NCBI RefSeq assembly: GCF_025567095.1
Contig: NZ_JAOQJH010000011.1
From: Anthropogastromicrobium aceti
GTDB taxonomy: Bacteria; Bacillota; Clostridia; Lachnospirales; Lachnospiraceae
Reading direction: 5' to 3' (one strand)
DNA length: 64,000 nucleotides
Shown piece after piece: positions 34,842 through 43,331 of the stretch. Within the stretch, counting starts at the first letter, position 1. Every line of letters begins with the position of its first letter. The position numbers were made by a program, and so were the translations under genes. Below the pieces are notes generated by a model that was not told the origin of the DNA, searched no databases, and saw only the letters and a program-made list of their open reading frames with translations.

Positions 34842-35984
34842 TTGGAAGAATTTATTGCACCTGATTTTTTAAGTGGATGCGATGTCGATACCATCCATGA
34901 AAAAATGATGACACTTTTGCCAGATGACATCGACAAAACAGAAGCTGGATTTGCTTGGGACTTTACACGTCCAGCAGCGCTTATAGCAGCGGAATTGCTT
35001 GAATTTTACATTCCAGAGATTATCAAGCTGATGTTCCCACAGTGGAGCAACGGAAAGTATCTTGACTACCTTGCGAAGATGGCAAGAGTAGAACGCAAAG
35101 CTCCGAACTTCGCTACAGCACAACTTAAAATCACTGGAAGTCCCGGAACGATTATCCCTACTGGGACTGTATTTGCAACCCCGGCAACAAGTGATTCATC
35201 ATCAATCGAATTTGCAGCACTTGAAGATGCAGTTATCGGTGATGATGGAACAGTGATGATCACAGTGCAAGCGCTTGTTGCTGGTACTGGCTCAAATGTC
35301 AATGCCGGAACGATCGCGCTTATGTCGGTTCCTATTGATGGTATCAATGGCGTTTCAAATGCTGAGAAAGCCACAGGAGGAACCGAGGAAGAGTCTGACG
35401 ATGAGCTGAGAGAAAGAATCTTGGCTGCGAATAACAGCATGGACACTTCGTACATCGGAAATGCATCTGATTATAAGCGCTGGGCTGAGTCTGTTCCGGG
35501 CATCGGTACGGTTATCATCGTGCCAGAGTGGGCAGGACCAGAGACGGTAAAAATCGTTGCCTTGGATGCAAACGGCGAAGCAGCGAATGAATCACTCTGC
35601 AAGTCGATCTATGAGTACATTATGCAGCCTGATAGTCCACTTGACAGATTAGCACCCCCAAACACAATTTTGACCGTCACAGCCCCGACATTGGTACATA
35701 TCACGTATCAAGTATCGGGGCTTTCACTTGATGATGGCTATGAAAAGGATGCTGTTATCAAGCTGATTACCGCAAAGTTGGCATCTTATTATAAGACCGC
35801 CAGTGATGCAGGTATAGTGAAGTATACACAGGTATGTGCGGCAGTCAGCAGTACGCCCGGAGTATCAGACTATGAGTCGCTTACGATGAATGGAGATACC
35901 AAAAATATTTCTATTGCAAGCGACGAATACCCGTATACAGACGAGGTTGTAGTTGACGAAGCGGAGGAGGTGAGTGATGGATGA
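34842..35984 (+). CDS. Baseplate J-like protein (XkdT-like)
   Basis: 380 residues from TTG 34842, preceded by AGGAGGTGAG. Typical gpJ features: LDYLAKMARVERKAPNFA, a GTVFATPATSDSSSIEF strand, EEESDDELRERILAAN, and SVPGIGTVIIVPEWAGP. Major baseplate wedge component. Overlaps the next gene by 4 bases. Confidence 0.88.
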   Translation: MEEFIAPDFLSGCDVDTIHEKMMTLLPDDIDKTEAGFAWDFTRPAALIAAELLEFYIPEIIKLMFPQWSNGKYLDYLAKMARVERKAPNFATAQLKITGSPGTIIPTGTVFATPATSDSSSIEFAALEDAVIGDDGTVMITVQALVAGTGSNVNAGTIALMSVPIDGINGVSNAEKATGGTEEESDDELRERILAANNSMDTSYIGNASDYKRWAESVPGIGTVIIVPEWAGPETVKIVALDANGEAANESLCKSIYEYIMQPDSPLDRLAPPNTILTVTAPTLVHITYQVSGLSLDDGYEKDAVIKLITAKLASYYKTASDAGIVKYTQVCAAVSSTPGVSDYESLTMNGDTKNISIASDEYPYTDEVVVDEAEEVSDG

Positions 35985-36760
35985 ATCTTGACGAGTTGCC
36001 AACACGGGAAGTTGCAAAAGATATGATGGCGATGATAAGCCCCATCTATGATAAGTCTTACGTTGCAAAATGGCTGTATGAAATCATGGGTGTTCCCTTG
36101 GGGCTGGCAAAGGACACGGCTCTTTCGCTTCGGGAACAGGCATTCCCGGAGACAGCAACTTGGAGTATTACATACTGGGAGGAAAGCTACGGCATTCACC
36201 CAAATGAAAGTCTAAGCTTGGAAGAGCGGCGAAAGCAAGTCATTCAGAAGCGCAACTTTCGAAAGCCAATGAACCCGGCGCGAATCGAAATGCTTGTTGA
36301 AAACCTCTGTGGAAGAAAGACGGAACTGGTTGAGAATGTAGCACCACACACATTCGAGATCAAGATTGCACCGGGAGACACAAACGCAAACCTCGGAAAG
36401 ATCATTGATCTTATCAATGAGGTTAAGCAGGCACAGAAAAGTTTTCGCATTGTGTTTGATACGCCAATCTCAATAAAGATTCGCGCCGAACCGACATCAA
36501 AAAGCTTTCTATATCGGTCCACAAGTACCCGGAACATGGCTGGACGTTACCCACATACTGTATCGGTTGGCGTTACAAGTCAGTTACAGCTTGTGGCAGC
36601 GATTGACAGTGCAGGGGTTGAATTTCCATATCCGATATCAGGTACAAAGCCAGATATAAGCAATCAGGCGGCTATAAAGGATGGTGGCTTGACGGTGCAA
36701 GCGGAAGGAGCAGCTTCGCAAGTACTTTTTAAGGCTTGTGGAAGTAAGAGAAAGCTTTAG
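35981..36760 (+). CDS. XkdU-like (DUF2313/gpI-like) tail protein
   Basis: 259 residues. SITYWEESYGIHPNESLSLEERRKQV is the diagnostic segment (EE-x-LGI-like followed by R-x-x-V). C-terminus beyond about 165 is longer than XkdU and may carry an extra attachment domain. Connects baseplate to receptor-binding proteins. Confidence 0.8.
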   Translation: MNLDELPTREVAKDMMAMISPIYDKSYVAKWLYEIMGVPLGLAKDTALSLREQAFPETATWSITYWEESYGIHPNESLSLEERRKQVIQKRNFRKPMNPARIEMLVENLCGRKTELVENVAPHTFEIKIAPGDTNANLGKIIDLINEVKQAQKSFRIVFDTPISIKIRAEPTSKSFLYRSTSTRNMAGRYPHTVSVGVTSQLQLVAAIDSAGVEFPYPISGTKPDISNQAAIKDGGLTVQAEGAASQVLFKACGSKRKL

Positions 36761-36782
36761 CTGAAAAGGAAGGAGGTAGACA

Positions 36783-37088
36783 ATGTTATCAACATATGCT
36801 TTGAACGGTCTACGTGAGTATGTGAAAAGCACACTTGCTTACGCAAAATACAAGATCGGATCAACATATTATCAAGAAAAATTGACTGATGTTACAGTCA
36901 GAAGTGATGGAAAAGTTAGGGTTGAGTTCACCATCAATCCGACTGTCAAGGGCGAGATCAAGATCACAGAAGTCCAGCTGTATAACACAGCCGGACAGCT
37001 GTGGTGGAACAAAGTAGAGAGTATCACCAGAAAGACCTCGCAGGAAGGCATCTATTATCGCGTGACAATCAGCATCACGGAGGAGTAA
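36783..37088 (+). CDS. Tail-end protein, unknown
   Basis: 101 residues, ATG 36783 after AAGGAGG. Beta-rich (KVRVEFTINP, GEIKITEVQLYN, YRVTISITE). Lies where tail-fibre genes start; a structural part of the receptor-binding assembly is likely, not shown. Confidence 0.62.
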   Translation: MLSTYALNGLREYVKSTLAYAKYKIGSTYYQEKLTDVTVRSDGKVRVEFTINPTVKGEIKITEVQLYNTAGQLWWNKVESITRKTSQEGIYYRVTISITEE

Positions 37089-37104
37089 GAAAGGAGGAAA
37101 GCAC

Positions 37105-37596
37105 ATGTATACACCAACGATTTGGAAGGATGAAGTTGTTGAGCATCCTTACAGATACAATGAGGTCCAGAACACAGACGGCAGTATCGAGCATACACCC
37201 AATCCGGGAGAAGTTATGCAGGAAGGTACGCCGCAGAGTGCATCGAACTTCAATCACATGGAGCAGGGCATTCTTGAAGCGTTAGTTATGGGTTCGGAAG
37301 CAGCGCGAATGATTAGAACCATGTCAAACACGATTGATGGATTGAGTGGAGAAAAGGTACAGGTAACACTGACAAACAGTCAGGAGTATCCGTTTAACAA
37401 CTCAAAGAAAACCGTGCATATTCCAACGCCTAGAAATAACAAGAATTATATGATTACTGCTGAGATTGTGAGTGCATCTGGTGGAGCTGTCGGAGAAATT
37501 TCATTTTCGGACAAGCTCTTAAATGGATTTAAAGTGCAGTTTGGAGGATCGGCAAAAACGGTTGTCCTTGATCTATATGTGAGAGGAGGTATTTAA
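37105..37596 (+). CDS. Tail-fibre-region protein, unknown
   Basis: 163 residues, ATG 37105 after AAAGGAGG. N-terminal part ends with the NFNHMEQGI motif common to short phage tail fibre and stem proteins; C-terminal part beta-rich. Probably a fibre stem or adaptor. Confidence 0.65.
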   Translation: MYTPTIWKDEVVEHPYRYNEVQNTDGSIEHTPNPGEVMQEGTPQSASNFNHMEQGILEALVMGSEAARMIRTMSNTIDGLSGEKVQVTLTNSQEYPFNNSKKTVHIPTPRNNKNYMITAEIVSASGGAVGEISFSDKLLNGFKVQFGGSAKTVVLDLYVRGGI

Positions 37597-37597
37597 A

Positions 37598-37768
37598 ATG
37601 GCAAACGTGATCGTTAAGAACGAGAGCAGAAGAGAAGATGTTGAATATGTTGCTAAGAAATACGGCATCAACTTGAACGACCCAGCAATGAGAGAAGCAG
37701 CTGAGATTACTGCTGCAAGAAGCCGTGAGGCAGTTGAAATGGCACAGAACAGAAGGAGGTATTATTGA
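37598..37768 (+). CDS. 56-residue phage protein, unknown
   Basis: ATG 37598 follows GAGGAGGT by about 8 bases; starts one base after the previous stop and ends just before the next start. Sequence is helical and charged (RREDVEYVAKKYGINLNDP, AARSREAVEMAQNRRRYY). Good ribosome site and packing make it real; role unknown. Confidence 0.65.
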   Translation: MANVIVKNESRREDVEYVAKKYGINLNDPAMREAAEITAARSREAVEMAQNRRRYY

Positions 37769-37769
37769 T

Positions 37770-38135
37770 ATGAAGGTTGTACATGTACCAGAGGACGGAA
37801 AGAATTTCATCCCTTATGAATTGACTGGCAAGATCATTGATTTTGACGATGGTGAGTTGAGTTTTAACGTCTCTAAGAAGGAACGAGACTATGAAGTCAC
37901 ACTTGATATTTGCCGTGATTACACAGGCAGTTTGGTAATGGGCGCTGACACTGGTGATCGTTATGTCGCACAGCTCATTATCCCAGAAAGAGCGTACACA
38001 GAGGCAGAGATTGCAAATCCAAATTATAATGCAGATGCAGAAGGTGGCACTGAGAATCCAACGATCACACAGAGGATTCCAGCGCCGTTTGACATTAACA
38101 GATGCGAATTAAGATTATGGGAATTGGAGGATTAA
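37770..38135 (+). CDS. Small tail-fibre-region protein, unknown
   Basis: 121 residues from ATG 37770 (AAGGAGGT at 37753). Beta-rich with acidic stretches (ELTGKIIDFDDGELSFNVS). Directly upstream of the variable protein and so possibly its adaptor to the tail or a chaperone (inference). Confidence 0.6.
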   Translation: MKVVHVPEDGKNFIPYELTGKIIDFDDGELSFNVSKKERDYEVTLDICRDYTGSLVMGADTGDRYVAQLIIPERAYTEAEIANPNYNADAEGGTENPTITQRIPAPFDINRCELRLWELED

Positions 38136-38138
38136 GAT

Positions 38139-39185
38139 ATGCCAAATTTTGACGATATGAAGCTTGCTATTGAAGCAATGTCAGGAGGAAAGAACACGGT
38201 TCTGCTTGATGATCAGGGAATGCCATCTGTCATGGTTGCATTTCCAAAGTTCAAGATTTCAGATGTAATCACAGGCGGCAGTGAGAATATTCACCCAGCC
38301 TTTTCTATTGGCGGCGTAGAAAAAGATGTGATCTATGTATCAAAGTTCCAGAATGTTGTTATGAACGACAGAGCGTATTCCCTGCCACTCAAAGACCCAA
38401 AAACATCCGTGAATTTTGATCAGTCCGTAACTTACTGCCGCAACAAGGGTACTGGTTGGGGATTGTTGCCGTACTCATTATGGTCTGCTATTGCGCTTTG
38501 GTGCAGAAAGAATGGTACTATGCCGAGAGGCAACAACAACTATGGACAGGATCAAGCTTATTCATTCGAGAAAGGCATCCCAACAAGCTATGATAACCAG
38601 AAAGTTGCAAGATGTGCAACAGGTTCAGGACCGAATACATGGAGTCATAACTGGATGCCAGATGGTATTTTTGATTTGAATGGTAATGTGTGGGAATGGT
38701 GTGCAGGTATGCGTCTGGTTGATGGAGAAATTCAGATAATTCCGTATGCAAACAGCATGATTTTGACTACTAGCATGTCAGCAAGCTCTACAGAGTGGAA
38801 AGCGATTGCGTCTGATGGAACACTTGTAGCGCCGGGAACAGAAGGTACATTGAAGTGGGATGCAGTATCAGGAAAGATGCAGCTGACAAACGGTACGATC
38901 ACACCAACAGATCAGGGACAGTGGTTGCCATATACTACCGCAACACTGTCCTCTGGACTGTCCGCAGCTCCAGAGTTGGCAAAGGCTCTGCTGTTTTACC
39001 CGGACGAGCCTAATGGTGATTATGGTGGTGACTATCATGGATTCAACACATCCGGGGAGCGTTTGCCGATTTGTGGGGGCATCTGGTACTTTGGCGGTAA
39101 TGCTGGCGTGTTCTGTGTGATCTTGAACTACCCTCGCTCTGGCGCCCACGGCGGCATCGGTTTCCGCTCCGCTTTTGCGAACTGA
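38139..39185 (+). CDS. DGR target: variable receptor-binding protein with C-type-lectin/FGE-like fold
   Basis: 348 residues. From about residue 60 the protein follows the formylglycine-generating-enzyme/sulfatase-modifying C-type lectin fold used by retroelement targets: YSLWSAIALWCRKNG near 118, GIFDLNGNVWEWCAGMR near 178-194, then the variable repeat at residues 308-346, ending GFRSAF. Nine residues here differ from the template: 315, 317, 318, 326, 328, 331, 335, 337, 339. As the last large tail gene it is most likely the receptor-binding tip, so its variation would change host range (inference). Confidence 0.9.
   Translation: MPNFDDMKLAIEAMSGGKNTVLLDDQGMPSVMVAFPKFKISDVITGGSENIHPAFSIGGVEKDVIYVSKFQNVVMNDRAYSLPLKDPKTSVNFDQSVTYCRNKGTGWGLLPYSLWSAIALWCRKNGTMPRGNNNYGQDQAYSFEKGIPTSYDNQKVARCATGSGPNTWSHNWMPDGIFDLNGNVWEWCAGMRLVDGEIQIIPYANSMILTTSMSASSTEWKAIASDGTLVAPGTEGTLKWDAVSGKMQLTNGTITPTDQGQWLPYTTATLSSGLSAAPELAKALLFYPDEPNGDYGGDYHGFNTSGERLPICGGIWYFGGNAGVFCVILNYPRSGAHGGIGFRSAFAN
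39060..39175 (+). repeat. Variable repeat (VR) of the retroelement
   Basis: 116 bases aligned without gaps to 39701-39816 (offset 641). There are 12 mismatches, all at template adenines (7 A-to-T, 4 A-to-G... with one A-to-C, total A-to-T 6, A-to-G 5, A-to-C 1 by position list). The last 20 bases (ATCGGTTTCCGCTCCGCTTT) are identical and would be the initiation-of-mutagenic-homology segment. Confidence 0.93.
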
Positions 39186-39201
39186 AAACTGTAAACTGAT
39201 T

Positions 39202-39219
39202 GCCGCCTGAGAAGGCGGC
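39202..39219 (+). other. Target-recognition hairpin downstream of VR
   Basis: Perfect 7-bp stem GCCGCCT / AGGCGGC closed by a GAGA tetraloop, 26 bases after the VR end and just after the stop codon. In phage BPP-1 a GC-rich hairpin with a four-base loop at this place is required for efficient retrohoming. There is no T run, so it is not a simple terminator. Confidence 0.8.
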
Positions 39220-39243
39220 GTTTGTACCGAGAGGAGAAAGAAT

Positions 39244-39675
39244 GTGGCAGAACAGAGACCCGACACAATGACACCAGAGATGCAAGAGGAAGGGCTGAGA
39301 TTATTATTAAAAATTGAGGATATGATAGTTTACGCACTTCCACTCATCGAAAGATGGTCAATAGCACACCAAAAACTGCTGGGCGATGACATAGCCCACT
39401 GTATGAACCGAATGACGGAGCTGGCGTCGGCATTAACGGTTGCATACTACAAGAAAACTTCGATCAGTGAATTGGATGAGGCAAATAAAGCTCTCCAATC
39501 TCATATACGCGTAGCGTACAGGTTAAGATACCTCAAAGGTGAATCTTCCAGATGTGAATGGGATAGACGTTCTGCGGAAATCGGAAAGATGATCGGAAAA
39601 TACAAAGAGTGGGTATACGGCGATAATAAGACATCACAGCAGACAAAAGCTAAAAATACAAGGTACGGACGGTGA
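39244..39675 (+). CDS. avd: DGR accessory protein, Avd-like four-helix bundle
   Basis: 143 residues from GTG 39244 (GAGGAG at 39231). All-helical with a basic C-terminal half (SHIRVAYRLRYLKGESSRCEW, RRSAEIGKMIGKYKEWVYG). Avd proteins form pentamers that bind the reverse transcriptase and template RNA. Position between VR gene and TR matches the known order target-avd-TR-RT. Confidence 0.85.
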   Translation: MAEQRPDTMTPEMQEEGLRLLLKIEDMIVYALPLIERWSIAHQKLLGDDIAHCMNRMTELASALTVAYYKKTSISELDEANKALQSHIRVAYRLRYLKGESSRCEWDRRSAEIGKMIGKYKEWVYGDNKTSQQTKAKNTRYGR

Positions 39676-39700
39676 TCTGTACCAACGGGAGCAGGCTACT

Positions 39701-39816
39701 CGTTTGCCGATTTGTGGGGGCAACTGGAACAATGGCGGTAATGCTGGCGTGTTCTATGTGAACTTGAACAACCCTCGCTCTAACGCCAACGGCAACATCG
39801 GTTTCCGCTCCGCTTT
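39701..39816 (+). repeat. Template repeat (TR) of the retroelement
   Basis: 116-base template. It has 23 adenines, 10 of its codons (read in the VR frame) are AAC or AAT; 12 adenines are changed in the VR. AAY codons are ideal because any adenine change avoids stop codons. It begins 26 bases after the Avd-like stop. Confidence 0.93.
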
Positions 39817-40039
39817 ACTCTCATATGCCAGAATTTGGAATTTCACGAAATCCCAGACAGTGCGAGAGAATAAAGGAGTCTGTTTCCGCGCCTACTGTTG
39901 AGTAGGAGAAAAACAAGTCTTGTGTGAGAGTATGCAAGACTGCCTTTGTGGAGACACACAAAACAGAGGCACCTATGGAAGCCGTAAGTACGTGCGCAAG
40001 CACTGAAAGCTGTAACACATAGTAAGGAGACACAATCAG
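39701..40039 (+). ncRNA. DGR template RNA: TR plus structured spacer
   Basis: TR is followed by about 220 bases before the reverse transcriptase start. This spacer contains two clear hairpins (AGTCTTG / CAAGACT at 39916-39941, and a GCCT...AGGC stem with inner TTGTG / CACAA at 39942-39970). In BPP-1 the corresponding spacer primes cDNA synthesis and binds RT and Avd. An open frame runs through the TR but has no start or ribosome site of its own and is a by-product of the VR homology. Exact RNA ends are unknown. Confidence 0.75.
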
Positions 40040-41143
40040 ATGAAGATTGATAATGTATTTGATATTATTTTCTCGATGGAGAATCTTTATGGAGCACTTG
40101 AAGATGCTTCAAAGAAGAGAAGATATAACAAGGATGTACTTGCTTTTACGGAAAACACCTATGACAATCTGGAGAAGATCAGGCAGGAAGTTTACAATGG
40201 CACCTACACCATAGAAAAGTATTTCATTTTCTACGTGTACGAGCCGAAGAAACGAATGATCATGTCGATCCAGTTCCGGCATAGGTTTGTCCAGTGGGCA
40301 ATCTATAGAGTTATCAATCCGATTCTCGTTTCTGGCTACATAGAAGATTCGTATGGTTGCATCCCCGACAGAGGCGCTTTAAAAGCGGTTCTGAGATTGA
40401 GTTATTGGGTAGATAGTGGAAAATACACATTCTATTTGAAGCTTGATATCAGCAAGTATTTCTATCGTGTATCTCACCGGGTACTGAAAAGAATACTTGC
40501 CAAAAAGATAAAGGATAAGCGGCTGATGGCATTGCTTGAAGGCATCATAGACTGCAAGCATACACCATTTGGATTACCGCCGGGACGTTCACCGGGAGAA
40601 GTACCTCTTAGTGAGCGTCTTTTTGATGTTGGAATGCCAATTGGCAACTTAATGTCACAGACCTTTGCAAACGTGTATCTTGACGTGCTTGACCAGTTCT
40701 GCAAGAGGGTTTTGCAGATTCATTGCTATGTGCGATATATGGACGATATTATCATTTTGAGCAATAGCAAGCAGCAACTTACTGAATGGAAAACTCGAAT
40801 TGATGCATTTGTTGAAGAAGAGCTTGAACTACAGCTGAACCAAAAGACTTGTATTCGACCAGTTAATCAAGGCATTGAGTTTGTTGGCTATCGCGTATGG
40901 CCCGGAAGACTCACGCTGAGAAAGAGAACAACGCTGCATATGAAGCGAGTGCTGACAGTGAAGAGAGAAGCGTATAGAGTGAAAAAGATCACACTCAAGG
41001 ACGCAAATGACACACTACAAAACTATATGGGAATGATAAAGCATTGCAATTGCGATGCGCTGAAAGAAAGTATTATTAACAATTTTGTGCTTACGCACGA
41101 AGAGAAAGGTGAAGACAATGGTAGGGATTGCAGATTTGCTTGA
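40040..41143 (+). CDS. DGR reverse transcriptase
   Basis: 367 residues, ATG 40040 after AAGGAG. Motifs: fingers RMIMSIQFRHRFVQWAIY near 72-89, LKLDIS with catalytic Asp136, IGNLMSQ at 201-207 (the diagnostic DGR form replacing QG-x3-SP of other RTs), and YMDD at 233-236. No maturase or endonuclease domain, so it is not a group II intron. It copies the TR RNA with errors at adenine. Confidence 0.95.
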   Translation: MKIDNVFDIIFSMENLYGALEDASKKRRYNKDVLAFTENTYDNLEKIRQEVYNGTYTIEKYFIFYVYEPKKRMIMSIQFRHRFVQWAIYRVINPILVSGYIEDSYGCIPDRGALKAVLRLSYWVDSGKYTFYLKLDISKYFYRVSHRVLKRILAKKIKDKRLMALLEGIIDCKHTPFGLPPGRSPGEVPLSERLFDVGMPIGNLMSQTFANVYLDVLDQFCKRVLQIHCYVRYMDDIIILSNSKQQLTEWKTRIDAFVEEELELQLNQKTCIRPVNQGIEFVGYRVWPGRLTLRKRTTLHMKRVLTVKREAYRVKKITLKDANDTLQNYMGMIKHCNCDALKESIINNFVLTHEEKGEDNGRDCRFA

Positions 41144-41288
41144 CAAGCAGGCACAGATTATCGCAATGCAGACAGGCATCATCAATCGGCTGGCAGCTGT
41201 GGTATTACAGCACGGAATGATTGATGATGAAGAACTGCGGCTGATGAAAAAGACAGCAGACATGATTGAAGAAACAGAAGGGAGGTAA
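41118..41288 (+). CDS. Small helical phage protein, unknown
   Basis: 56 residues from ATG 41118 (AAAGGTG upstream), overlapping the reverse transcriptase end by 26 bases. Helical with hydrophobic centre (IINRLAAVVLQHGM). It could belong to the lysis set or to the retroelement; not recognised. Confidence 0.55.
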   Translation: MVGIADLLDKQAQIIAMQTGIINRLAAVVLQHGMIDDEELRLMKKTADMIEETEGR

Positions 41289-41293
41289 TGCGT

Positions 41294-41608
41294 ATGGACT
41301 CAACAACAGCAATTACGCGAGCAGAGCATGAAGAGTTTCGCAAGCGGCTTGAAGAGGAGAATAGGCGGCAAGACAGAAGAATTGAGCTTCTGGAAGAGAA
41401 CACAAAACAAATTGGTTCTCTGACTACATCGGTTGAAAAGCTTGCACAGAGTACGCAGATGATGGTCAAGGAGCAGGAAAAACAAGGGCGGCGGCTTGCA
41501 GAGCTTGAAGGTCGGGATGGGGAGATGTGGCGTAAGGTTATCGGCTATGCTGCGACTGCTATTATCGGCATCATGATTGGCTATATTTTTACACAGATTG
41601 GGATGTGA
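41294..41608 (+). CDS. XhlA-like membrane-anchored lysis protein
   Basis: 104 residues from ATG 41294 (GGAGGT 7 bases before; the ATG at 41288 is too close). Long amphipathic coiled coil (about 8-75) then one C-terminal membrane helix (VIGYAATAIIGIMIGYIF), the form of haemolysin XhlA, which assists the holin. Confidence 0.75.
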   Translation: MDSTTAITRAEHEEFRKRLEEENRRQDRRIELLEENTKQIGSLTTSVEKLAQSTQMMVKEQEKQGRRLAELEGRDGEMWRKVIGYAATAIIGIMIGYIFTQIGM

Positions 41609-41613
41609 GCTGA

Positions 41614-41904
41614 ATGAAAAAGAAAGAGCGAAGAACGCTTGATCTTATCCTAATTGTAATCGCGGTATTCCTCTTGGCTTTTGTAGTTGCCATGATCTGG
41701 CTGTACTACAGAACTGGGGGAATCCCGGATACGTTGTGCAGCTGCGTGTTTGCCGCGTGTGGCGGCGAGTGCGGAGTGATGGGGTGGATTAAGGTCACAA
41801 AGGAAAGATATCGTGATCGATCTTTTGAGTTGAAAGACCGAGCGTACAACGAGAAGCTGCAAAAGCAGCAGGAAGAGAAGGAGGAAAGAAAAAATGACAC
41901 TTGA
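41614..41904 (+). CDS. Membrane protein of the lysis module, unknown
   Basis: 96 residues. N-terminal membrane helix (LDLILIVIAVFLLAFVVAMIWLYY), a Cys-rich weakly hydrophobic second segment (CSCVFAACGGECGVMGW) and a charged tail. May be a second holin or spanin-like helper. Overlaps the next gene by 11 bases. Confidence 0.65.
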   Translation: MKKKERRTLDLILIVIAVFLLAFVVAMIWLYYRTGGIPDTLCSCVFAACGGECGVMGWIKVTKERYRDRSFELKDRAYNEKLQKQQEEKEERKNDT

Positions 41905-42205
41905 GATTTTTCTGATGATGCTACTGGTGGTATCGACACTGACGGGACTTGTGACGGAAGCATTGAAGATATGGCTGGATGAGCATAAGAAGGCGTACTG
42001 CTCAAACACATTAGCCGGATATGTGGCGGTTGTGCTGTCTGTTGCAGTAGGCGGTGCATATACCGTCATGACGGAAGCTGCTATGAATCAGAAGATGGCG
42101 GTATGCTTAATCGCGCTTATGTTGCTGTCTTGGCTGTCTGCAATGATTGGATATGATAAGGTAATGCAAGCCATCGCCCAGATCAGAGGAAAGAAGGAGG
42201 ACTGA
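41894..42205 (+). CDS. Holin
   Basis: 103 residues with three hydrophobic helices (about 4-24, 40-60, 70-90) and a charged C-terminus. Resembles Firmicutes phage holins; makes the membrane lesion that releases the endolysin. Followed two bases later by the endolysin gene. Confidence 0.75.
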   Translation: MTLEIFLMMLLVVSTLTGLVTEALKIWLDEHKKAYCSNTLAGYVAVVLSVAVGGAYTVMTEAAMNQKMAVCLIALMLLSWLSAMIGYDKVMQAIAQIRGKKED

Positions 42206-42207
42206 CT

Positions 42208-43218
42208 ATGAGTAACGTAAGAGTTGGAAGCGCAAGAATTGATGAGAACGGTAAGGTGTCTGGCGGTGTGCCGGGAGATCAGACTGGTATGGAAGTTGCG
42301 ATTGAGCCATGGTACCTGCACAAGCAAGGCTGGGTTGTGATACGTGCGAAGGACTCAAAAGTCCGTGAACGGATTGCAATCTGCATGGAAGCAGCGTGTG
42401 CCAATAATTTCATTGGCTACAATCAGGACGGTTCATGGGAATTATATGACAAATCAAAGCAGTACGGATGGGATTGCTCAAAGGTAAATGTTACTGCAAA
42501 TACAGATTGCAGCAGCCTTGTTCGTACCTGCGTTGCATTTGCGGCACAGAAGGAGATTGCATGGTTTTCAACGCTGAACGAAGTCACTGTTTTGGACGGA
42601 ACAAAATTGTTCGACATTCTGACAGATGCAAAGTATACTAAGTCCTCAGACTATCTGCTGCGAGGAGACATCCTCTGTACATGCACACAAGGGCATACGG
42701 TGGTTGTTCTGGACAACGGCAAAGCCGGGCAAACTACCACACCATCTTCCCAGAACGCTGCACAGGGCAATACGGCGTTGTGTGGTAAGGGTATTGGTAC
42801 AGCCGTTTCAAAACAGGGCATGTGCATTAGGAACGGTGCTGATATTACAGCAAAGAAGCTCGCGACCATCGACACTGGTGTAGCTGTGGAAGTCCTTGAT
42901 ATCACAGCTTCCGGCTGGTATCGCATCGTATGGCCCGGCGAGAGCTGTGGTTATGCGTTTACCAAGTCTGGCGCGGCGTACTATACATACACCGGAAAGG
43001 CAACTGTGACTGATATTCGTGTCGGTGACATTGTGCAGTTTACTGGCAACACCCACTATATAAGCAGCACTATCGCAACAGGCAAGACTTGCAAGCCCGG
43101 AAAGGCAAAGGTGACTGCTATTGCCAAGAATGCAAAGCATCCATACCATATCGTTGCTGTATCTGGCAGCGGCTCGGACGTACACGGCTGGGTTGACGCT
43201 GCAACCATTAGCAAGTAA
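42208..43218 (+). CDS. Endolysin: cysteine peptidase with C-terminal SH3-like domains
   Basis: 336 residues, ATG 42208. N-terminal NlpC/P60-CHAP-like cysteine peptidase: DCSSLVRTC near 95-103 (catalytic Cys) and GHTVVVLDNG near 165-174 (catalytic His). Then a bacterial SH3 domain (about 200-262, MCIRNGADITAKKLATIDTG) and a second wall-binding domain (about 268-336) similar to the XkdQ-like C-terminus. No signal peptide, so it relies on the holin. Confidence 0.85.
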   Translation: MSNVRVGSARIDENGKVSGGVPGDQTGMEVAIEPWYLHKQGWVVIRAKDSKVRERIAICMEAACANNFIGYNQDGSWELYDKSKQYGWDCSKVNVTANTDCSSLVRTCVAFAAQKEIAWFSTLNEVTVLDGTKLFDILTDAKYTKSSDYLLRGDILCTCTQGHTVVVLDNGKAGQTTTPSSQNAAQGNTALCGKGIGTAVSKQGMCIRNGADITAKKLATIDTGVAVEVLDITASGWYRIVWPGESCGYAFTKSGAAYYTYTGKATVTDIRVGDIVQFTGNTHYISSTIATGKTCKPGKAKVTAIAKNAKHPYHIVAVSGSGSDVHGWVDAATISK

Positions 43219-43244
43219 GAATGATTTGAAATGAATTATGATTT

Positions 43245-43277
43245 GACCTCTCTGTTTAACACAGGGAGGTCTTTTTT
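43245..43277 (+). terminator. Strong terminator after the lysis cassette
   Basis: 10-bp stem GACCTCTCTG / CAGGGAGGTC with one G-T pair, 7-base loop, six T. Ends the late operon. Confidence 0.88.
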
Positions 43278-43331
43278 ATTGCTCATAGTGCCCCTGTAAG
43301 AAACATTTTTAAAAATAAAATAAAAAAATAC

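Noticed and set aside
39704..39901. Open frame across the TR (about 65 residues)
   Set aside because: It starts with TTG without a ribosome site and simply mirrors the VR reading frame; the region is the template RNA.
40040..41143. Reverse transcriptase as group II intron or retron
   Set aside because: No maturase/endonuclease region, no msr/msd-like structure, and a clear VR/TR pair with adenine-only changes.
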